This document shows positions 57,890-64,000 of a stretch of DNA of 64,000 bases, one piece after another. The notes beneath the pieces are model-generated. The model did not search any database. It saw nothing but the letters and a program-made list of their open reading frames with translations, and was not told the DNA's origin. Both the position numbers and the translations under genes were made by a program. Every line of letters starts with the position of its first letter. Position 1 is the stretch's first letter. The stretch comes from Antedon mediterranea (taxonomy: Eukaryota; Echinodermata; Crinoidea; Comatulida; Antedonidae), in NCBI RefSeq assembly GCF_964355755.1, contig NC_092673.1, positions 22,885,001-22,949,000 on the forward strand, written 5' to 3'.

Positions 57890-58113
57890 TGGCTTGGTAG
57901 TTATGATGCTTGGCTACCCAAGGGTCCTGTGTTCAAGTCCCGTCACATGTCAGGGTTTTTTCTAAGGACCAAATTACTCCACTCCCAAAGACTTGTAATA
58001 AGACTTTGTTTATGTAAAGCATCTTGTGTATATGTTTGTCTTGTGAACCTCTGAGGGTCCCTAATGATCAGCAATAGCTGGATGGATCACCCTCATTAAA
58101 TATGGTTTTAAAA
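57890..58113 (+). mobile_element. tRNA-derived SINE
   Basis: A-box TGGCTTGGTAG at 57890-57900 and B-box GTTCAAGTCC at 57931-57940 are spaced as in an RNA polymerase III promoter inside a tRNA-like head. A body follows, then a 3' tail GAGGGTCCCTAATGATCAGC (58053 on) and GCTGGATGGATCACCCTC, ending in an A-rich stretch. The tail is shared with 30359-30420, which points to a partner LINE whose machinery mobilises it. The head is too diverged to name the parent tRNA. Confidence 0.8.
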
Positions 58114-58803
58114 AAAACCAAAAAAAGTTTCTCCATTTTTTTTTTACTTGATTCATAAATAAACTTTAGATTGAGGAGTTTTTTGTTTAAAAAAATGTCG
58201 TCGCACATAAAAAAAAGTGTTTGTTTTTACCCTACTTTTTAAGAGTTTTATATATGCTAATTAGTAATTAATTAGTAAAACTCTTAGGATTTAATGATTT
58301 TTCTTTAAACTTAACTACATTAGATGCTAGGTAACGTAAGTGTAAAATATTAAAACGCTAAAATTAAAATTAATGTAAATTATACACCAAAAATTAACAA
58401 AATTGGCCGAAAACCGTTATTTTTCGATTTTCTCGAAAACTAAGGGATATTTTACCAAACAAACTACACAGTATCAGTTTTTTCTTACATAAAGGTCTAC
58501 CAATGTACAAAATATGAGCCAATTCGAAATTTTAACCCTTAGTCCGATGTGTACACCAAAACTCCCAAAAATCCTTATCCAAGACATGTTTTACCACCAT
58601 GGTCGAGATACCTTGAACGTGTGCCGATTTTAGCTATGGTTTTGGGGTAGTAGGCCTAAAGGATAATCCTCATAAACTTAATTTCATCGTAATAATACAC
58701 TTAAAAATTACATTATTTAATGATGTTTCAATTATTAATAAACTGTTTATGTGCATGATATTATATAAGTATTTATTATTAATAAACATTTTTGTTTTTT
58801 AGG
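58114..58803. other. Presumed intron or flank upstream of the 58.8-kb exon
   Basis: AT-rich, no coding feature, ending in a T-rich tract and AG just before 58804, which serves as a splice acceptor. Confidence 0.5.
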
Positions 58804-59117
58804 ATTTGTTAAGCAAAATCCCAACTGATACCTCATTGGACCAAGCTTTAAGTAGGGGATTTCTGATTGGTCAGTTTTTATGTCACAGCCTAAAGATTAT
58901 TAGTTTCATTCCTCCAACCAATCAGTCAGTAATCAATCTATTTGTTCAGACCCTTGAACTTTTGTCCATGCTTGAAGAGTCAACAGAGGGTGCTGTTCAA
59001 GAAATGTTAGTGGTTACAAAACAGTATTGGATATTTCACAACCTTGTTTTATGTATGGAGGACAGTGAAGAAAAATCTACATTGCAACAAAAAATAAAAA
59101 CTCTGAAAGCCATGTAA
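58804..59117 (+). CDS. Terminal coding exon of an unrecognised host gene
   Basis: A pyrimidine-rich acceptor (TTTTTGTTTTTTAG) is followed by 104 codons in phase 0 ending in TAA at 59117. The product is alpha-helical and non-repetitive: D-L-L-S-K-I-P-T-D-T, R-G-F-L-I-G-Q-F-L-C-H-S-L-K, V-I-N-L-F-V-Q-T-L-E-L-L, then a charged coiled end E-D-S-E-E-K-S-T-L-Q-Q-K-I-K. Codon use and composition look like real protein, unlike the low-complexity frames nearby. No family could be named. It has no initiator context, so it is the last exon of a gene whose other exons would be to the left, possibly beyond the repeats at 50-58 kb. It converges on the PARP locus, with about 780 bp between the two stops. 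An AATAAA near 59491 may be its polyadenylation signal. Confidence 0.6.
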
Positions 59118-59896
59118 TGCAGCATTGTGATTTAGTTTACAACTACCAGATATACTGTGACTTCAGCTTGGTTCCTACTAGCAACGCAACGCAAGGACGT
59201 AAATGCAATATAAGCATTTATTATACGTTACCATTATAAGTATACAATTTAATCAAATACTATGTAAACTATTTATTGTATATCAGGAATGGAAAATGTC
59301 ACTTATTAAAAAGAAAAAGAGGCTGAATAATGACAACAATGAGTCCACATTTGAATCAATATTCATGATTAAATTTTATAGGTTCTAATTTTCTGCTCCA
59401 GAGATACAGGCATTATTTCTGTTCTTCATTACAACCCCAACATTTTTGTGAACTCTAAGTTTCAATATAAACCATTTAAAATTATTAAATTAATAAACCA
59501 AATAAATTGTAGAATCATAGGCTACTAATAACAGTGTTTTTATGCAAAAGAAAGTAAAACATCTGCAAAAGGTGTATTTATTTTGGTCCAGTTAAAGCAC
59601 AAATTTCTATAAATCATAGTTTAATGTTAGGTTTGATGAAAGTTATATATTAAATCAGGAATTATATATTAAATCAGGAATATTTTAACTCTTGCCTATT
59701 TAAAATGGTTTATAAAAAAGTGATACTTAATATTTTTGCTTAAAGGTATATTTAGTGTTGTATAGTAATGTGTAACCTACTTACTAAAACTGATATTAAA
59801 TGGCTACTTAAAAGTTATAATGAATATATAGTGTTGGGTTATACTGTTGTTAGCATAGGGTAACTCTATGTTTACTTTACTTACTGATACTTCGGT
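59118..59896. other. Intergenic/3' untranslated region between convergent genes
   Basis: AT-rich; AATAAA-type signals at about 59490-59505. No coding exon. Confidence 0.5.
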
Positions 59897-60160
59897 CTAC
59901 TTAAAAGTGATGAGATAACTAGGGTATGCTTGTACATCATGGAATATAACGATAATTTGGGGATTGGTAGGATCATTACATACACTGTGAAAGCCATGGT
60001 GGTACAATCATACCTGGTTGTCCCTTTGTACATTGAACTACAAGAACATTGCACAAGAAGATGTGTTTTTGTCCGTTTGCATTTCATTTTGATTAGGTGT
60101 CACGAGCAGAATAACCAGCAGAGGTAGCGAAATAGGTTCCGTGTCCAAAATTTGCAGCTG
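59897..60160 (-). pseudogene. PARP locus exon, second half of the catalytic domain, with stops
   Basis: Acceptor ATATTTACAG above 60160, entering in phase 1 as the donor at 60520 requires. Contains G-H-G-T-Y-F-A with the catalytic-site Tyr, and S-A-G-Y-S-A-R-D-T, then TAA and TGA three codons apart in the same frame. The same frame continues with N-A-N-G-Q-K-H-I-F-L through G-M-I-V-P-P. A shift near 59980 moves the last block (N-P-Q-I-I-V-I-F-H-D ... I-T-F) into another phase, ending in TAG at 59897-59899. The position of that stop is normal for the family. Confidence 0.8.
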
Positions 60161-60519
60161 CTGTAAATATATAATACAGTAATATATAATACATTCAACA
60201 TTTATCATGATAAAACCAGTCATTTTATGTGAACCTAAAACTATTAAATAATGTAATCAGCTTAATTTGAACGATTTCTCTTCATATGCTAAACATATCA
60301 TGATGATAAATAAATTTTATTGCAAATTTGGGGGAATAACTTGCAACTTGCAGCCTCACCTTTGCTGAATTGGGCACAGGTATGGACAACATATACAAAG
60401 ATTCCCACTAAGGGTCCCTTCATGTCGAGTGCTGCCAAGAAGCATGATAACTAAATCACGATAAGCAGTTATTTTGTAATTTATTGTCATGTAAAAATAT
60501 ATCTTTAAACTATTCATAC

Positions 60520-60694
60520 CATTTTTCCCAGCAAAGCTTCTGTTAAAACCCCTTTTGTTGATCTTGTCAATGGTTCCTTCATCAGTGGCATGATATAAGA
60601 CTCTTTCAAATTGTGTACCTGGCATGGTCTCTGAAAATGATTCCCTTTTAGCAGCATACTGTTTCCATAACTCGATGTTTTGAATGCGACTTAT
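60520..60694 (-). CDS. PARP locus exon, first half of the catalytic domain
   Basis: Acceptor CTTTTATAG above 60694, donor AATG|GTATGA after 60520; 175 nt, ends in phase 1. Carries R-I-Q-N, L-W-K-Q-Y and the NAD+-binding H in L-Y-H-A-T; most family members have H-G-T, so the glycine is replaced by alanine. Then comes I-N-K-R-G-F-N-R-S-F-A-G-K-N, a strongly conserved PARP14-type block. Confidence 0.75.
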
Positions 60695-60873
60695 CTATAA
60701 AAGGTTTATTATTATAATGAATGTAAGCATTCTATGGACAATTTGTTGTCAACTGATATGTTTGTAATGTCAAGTGTCTCTATCAGTGACGTCGTTTTAG
60801 TAAAATGTTGATACATCGGCATAGGTTAAGTGTTTAGTAAAATGTCGGTCGGTACTGTACACGTATGTTATAC

Positions 60874-61062
60874 CTCCTTGCTGTACGTCGATATGTTGGA
60901 TATGCAGGCAAAACAATTTAGGACTGGTTGATACTGTTCGTGTAATGAAGCAGTGAACTTAACCACAACATCTTGATATTCACTACTATCTGGCAGAACA
61001 TCTTTATCTAGTTGTTGACTTTTATTCATTATATGTCCAAGTGGTAGGGGCATTGAATCCAA
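60874..61062 (-). CDS. PARP locus exon, N-terminal part of the catalytic region
   Basis: Acceptor CTGTTTTAG-like border above 61062 and donor GAG|GTATAA after 60874, 189 nt, phase 0 at both ends. It encodes P-L-P-L-G-H, M-N-K-S-Q-Q-L, S-S-E-Y-Q-D-V-V-V-K-F-T and ends S-K-E, which joins smoothly to I-S-R-I-Q-N of the next exon. Compared with PARP14-like proteins it has an insertion of about 14 residues before the end. Confidence 0.65.
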
Positions 61063-61487
61063 CTAAACAGAATAGGAAAATTGTTGTTACTCAGCAATTT
61101 TAGACAATTAGATGCTATCCATAGTATGTTTATAATTCTACCATCGCATAGCCATGAATGTGATGTTTTTCTCAATTCTGATATGCAGTACTAACTCCAT
61201 ACATTCAACAGCATTTTTATAAACACCTTTAATATGACTTTTCATTAAATAACATGAAGGAAGCTAAAATAAATTATATTGCACCATCTGAAAAATCTGG
61301 CTGCAGCTTCTAAAAAAATTATCTATAGGCATGTAGAAATAATATTATTTTCTAATTTTGAACAATATTCACCATTAAAAGGAGAAACTAAATACTGTAC
61401 TACCAATGTCTATTTTATGATTTATCAAAAGGAAAAAAAAAATACAAACATATATTTAAACTTAATTGTTAAAAAATAGAATAATTA

Positions 61488-61797
61488 TTATGTTAAATCA
61501 GTTTCTATCATCTTCTTGAAGTTCACTTCATACTTATGATCATTATCTGCAGTATATTCTACTTGTTCTTCTTTCTTTGTGTATGCTCTTTCCAACAAAA
61601 CTGTAATATCATCATCAAATTCTACCATATTACCTTCTTCACTTTTGTAAAGCCATTTAATCTCTTGTCTTCTTTTTCAGCTTTGTATATATTTTTTGTA
61701 AAATGATTGATATATCACTTTGAACAGCGTTTACGTTAACAGTCTTGCCACATATTTCAACAGTGTTTGAACTGATATTTGTAGTGTCTATTTTCAC
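61488..61797 (-). pseudogene. WWE-domain block of the PARP locus
   Basis: Acceptor TTTAATTTTAG just above 61797 opens the block. The first phase runs to L-K-K-K-T-R and meets a stop; the WWE domain continues in the next phase from about 61660 (E-I-K-W-L-Y-K-S-E-E-G). A single missing base would explain this. WWE domains bind poly- or iso-ADP-ribose. The block ends in TAA at about 61488 without a usable splice donor. Confidence 0.7.
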
Positions 61798-63258
61798 CTA
61801 AAATTAAATTGAATAGGCCATTTCGCAGTTTTATAGAAAAGCAAGTTATGGAAGTCTAGATTATTGACTGTAATCACAATCTATTAACAGTTTATTATGG
61901 TGCTTTTGATATATTGTTGATACTGTGTATACTGTAACCATACTGTGTACAATACACCGCGCTATTTGAGAGTAAATATGTATGTATAATGTATTTAGGT
62001 GTTTATTGTTTAATTCATTGGGGGTTTTTTTTCAATATATAAAAAAATATTTATTCAATTAGGTACTGTAATAATTATATTAAATAAAATAAAATTATAT
62101 ACCAGTTTAAACTACCTTTAATTCTTCTCTCAGAAGCAAAGAATACTAAGTCTAGCGCCACCAAGGGCGTCTCCAATTATAGAGGGATCTCATCAATCGA
62201 TCGGTTTTATTTTTTGAAGAGTGACTCATTTTCCTATTCTTTGTCATGGATATACGACGCTTTCCAATCAATTTGAACCGATATGACTTAACCGTTGTAA
62301 ACACGACGGGTTTATTTACGTCTTTAAACTTGTGATTATAGACGTATTATTCATTGACTATAATTATGTAAATGAGTATATTAAAATATACTATATTAAG
62401 ATTACATTTGGTGAGTATCATTGAGTTTGTTTAAATCCATACTTGCATATAAATGTGACGAATATTTAGCTCTAGCCTACGCCTGCCTGGCTAGCTAGGC
62501 TAGGCCTAGGAAAAATCTGGGTTGGCCTAGGCTAGGGCCTATTATAGAATAGGCCCTAGTAGCTAGCCTACACTCTGCTCTGTACACCCACCCCGGCCTT
62601 ATCTATCAGTGTTAGTAAGCCTGTGCCAACTACTTATCTATACTATAGGCCTAGTAAGGGTAGGCTTATTACAGACCAATGTCATACAGGTAGAAAGAAA
62701 TTTGTTATAGTCCCGTCCCGTGTATTTGCTGAGACTGAGTGAATCTCACTCCCACTTTATGTGGGCCAAAACGTCTCACTTAAGCCTGGCGCACACTAGT
62801 CTAGAGCTTTCGGCTGAGCCAACTGGCACGAATAACACTTGGCTCCCAGTGTGCGCCGGGGATTTCATGAGGAATCGGCCAAGCGTGCCGCTGAGGAAAA
62901 TATCTATCGTGTTTAATATTGTGCGCCAAACGTGAGCAGATAGCTCACTAAAAAATTCCACTGCACATGACATGTTCTGATTAATTTTAATATGTCAGCG
63001 CGTGCCGTTTTTAAGTTTTTAAAGGTGTTTAACTATCCGTATTTTATTAAAATTGGCAATGTTGATATTAAATATAAAATAAATTACTAAAAAAACATAA
63101 TTTCATATTCAATATTACTTCGAAATCTTTGTTTATTTCATGCATTCGCAACAGCGAGGTTGTAACCTGTTTACATCGTTCGTGTGGCTAAATAATTATT
63201 ATTTTTCAGAATGTTTGCTTTATTGCATTTTTATCCCTAGGAGTTACGGATGCTAGTC
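61798..63258. other. Upstream flank of the PARP locus, no exons found
   Basis: No macro domain or RRM exon, which would be expected further 5' in a PARP14-like gene, could be recognised before the window ends. 62475-62680 is a dense cluster of TAGGCCTA/CTAGGC words. 62785-62860 has a short inverted pair, GCCTGGCGCACACTAG and AGTGTGCGCCGGG, which may bound a small MITE. Confidence 0.4.
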
Positions 63259-63453
63259 AAGTCGCCCCATCGCAAAGTCGCCCCATACAAAGTCGCCCCT
63301 TACACAGTCGCCCCATCGCAAAGTCGCCCCAAAACAAAGTCGCCCCGACACAGTCGCCCTATCGCAAAGTCGCCCCATCGCAAAGTCGCCCCAACGCAAA
63401 GTCGCCCCATCGCAAAGTCGCCCCATCACAAAGTCGCCCTATCGCAAAGTCGC
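63259..63453 (+). repeat. 15-16-bp minisatellite
   Basis: Units of the type AAGTCGCCCCATCGCA, about 12 copies, with deletions giving 15-bp variants. The 71-codon frame across it is repeat-derived. Confidence 0.9.
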
Positions 63454-63793
63454 CCAAAACGTTAAAAAAATAGTTTACAAGTGCGTAAAATGTCGCAATG
63501 ATACACAAAATAACACGGAACGTGTGTAGGCATAAAAGGGGAAGCCCCGCCATGTAGTCTCAGGTCACACGATCGGCACACACCACCCCCCATCATCAGA
63601 GTGGAAACCCCGACTCAGCGGTCGCACTAACGTGCTAGCTTACCAGCAGAGGGAAGCCCCGTAATTACTCCGCCGTTGTCGCACTACAACGCACCATCTG
63701 AAGATGGGGAAACCCCGCCAGAGTTTTACGATGAATATTTATTGTTATTATTTAGGCCTATATTAATAATTGATTTTTGTTTTTATTTTACAG
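63454..63793. other. Short GC-rich repeats, no gene
   Basis: GGGGAAGCCCCG or GGGAAACCCCG-like inverted words recur at about 63538, 63604, 63651 and 63705, each separated by 50-65 bp. Probably a degenerate repeat. Confidence 0.4.
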
Positions 63794-63838
63794 GTCAGTA
63801 TGATGGGAAAGATGTGTGCCTTAAAAAAATGACAATTT
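63794..63838 (+). CDS. Possible small exon, kinase-like glycine/lysine strand
   Basis: A good acceptor (TGTTTTTATTTTACAG) precedes Q-Y-D-G-K-D-V-C-L-K-K-M-T-I and a possible donor T|GTAAAC. The Y-x-G-x-x-V-x-L-K-K pattern resembles subdomains I-II of protein kinases or the kinase-homology domain of receptor guanylyl cyclases. It is only 15 residues, so this is a weak suggestion; neighbouring exons would lie outside the window. Confidence 0.25.
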
Positions 63839-64000
63839 GTAAACATAGTTTAAGATTATAGTATTATCCAGCATAATGTCATTTAACAGTACATAATTAT
63901 TTAAATGTGAAATATTTTATAGGAAACGTAGGCTGCGTCTGTGTCTTTTATTTTATATGCAACAAATTACGTAAAACAATTTATTTATAAACATTCAGTT

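Larger units (their letters stand above)
59897..61797 (-). pseudogene. WWE-PARP (PARP14-like mono-ADP-ribosyltransferase) locus, disrupted
   Basis: Four coding blocks in order on the minus strand. 61797-61488: linker and WWE domain (I-K-W-L-Y-K, V-E-F-D-D-D, L-E-R-A-Y, Y-E-V-N-F-K-K-M). 61062-60874 (63 codons, phase 0): S-S-E-Y-Q-D-V-V-V-K-F. 60694-60520: R-I-Q-N-I-E-L-W-K-Q-Y, V-L-Y-H-A-T, R-G-F-N-R-S-F-A-G-K-N. 60160-59897: G-H-G-T-Y-F-A, G-Y-S-A-R-D-T, then K-H-I-F-L, G-M-I-V-P-P, P-Q-I-I-V-I-F-H-D and Q-A-Y-P-S-Y-L-I-T-F at the stop. Splice borders agree in phase for the last three. Known PARP14-like enzymes transfer ADP-ribose to proteins or nucleic acids in innate immunity. Here there are two in-frame stops (60093-60095, 60084-60086), a frameshift near 61660 in WWE, another near 59975-59990, and no donor after WWE. 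Introns are retained, so it is not a processed copy. Confidence 0.8.

Noticed and set aside
60360-60431. 72-nt minus-strand segment with good splice borders between the two PARP catalytic exons
   Set aside because: It fits in phase, but its translation lacks PARP motifs, whereas the exon 60160-59897 continues the domain directly (G-x-G-x-Y-F-A). At most it is a cryptic or alternative exon.
63259-63453. 71-codon frame with KSPHRKVAP-like repeats
   Set aside because: Produced by the 15-16-bp minisatellite.

Overview
This is a stretch of animal nuclear DNA, AT-rich and intron-bearing, with no bacterial-style gene packing. Only a few short exons look like host genes; almost everything else is transposable elements, satellites and their debris. 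The mix of non-LTR retrotransposons with short-repeat tails, a Ty3/Gypsy element, a tRNA-derived SINE, many foldback/TIR DNA elements, a PARP14-like WWE-PARP locus and frequent TAGGCCTA words suggests a marine invertebrate deuterostome (echinoderm or hemichordate-like). That identification is an inference and not proven.

Layout. 1-770 is a 44-bp tandem repeat. An RRM-like exon of the PARP10/PARP14 type lies at 884-1127 (-). 2.3-9.5 kb is a mosaic of duplicated and inverted interspersed repeats with three LINE 3' fragments. 9.5-18.4 kb is a head-to-tail array of six 1.1-1.8 kb units that ends in poly-A/hairpin repeats. 18.5-21.6 kb holds a LINE scrap, a TTAA-flanked MITE and element A (19865-21581, 10-bp target duplication). 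A LINE reverse transcriptase ORF follows at 21646-23178. Just behind its stop codon is a nest of TIR elements: B (23210-28263) contains C (25672-28254), which contains D (25795-26803), each with a readable target-site duplication. Palindromic element P follows at 28603-29277.

30-39 kb contains two more LINE fragments on the minus strand (31546-33160 and 34124-34930), a precursor-like hairpin at 35979-36044 and otherwise gene-poor DNA. 40.2-49.2 kb is a roughly 9-kb structure with inverted arms of about 1 kb. Its centre is a 30-bp minisatellite split by a nearly intact Ty3/Gypsy element (41896-46438) that has 155-bp LTRs with no difference found and the 5-bp duplication ACACC. 50-57.4 kb holds decayed LINEs and three copies of a block of about 500 bp. 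A SINE lies near 57.89-58.11 kb and an unrecognised terminal coding exon at 58804-59117 (+). Converging on that exon is a WWE-PARP locus on the minus strand (59897-61797) with in-frame stops and frameshifts. A 15-16-bp minisatellite and one possible small exon close the window.

The genes form no pathway together. The most notable system is the family of nested TIR elements whose ends begin GGGT and carry AAGACC-type subrepeats, with 8-10-bp target duplications. Their order of insertion can be read directly from the sequence.
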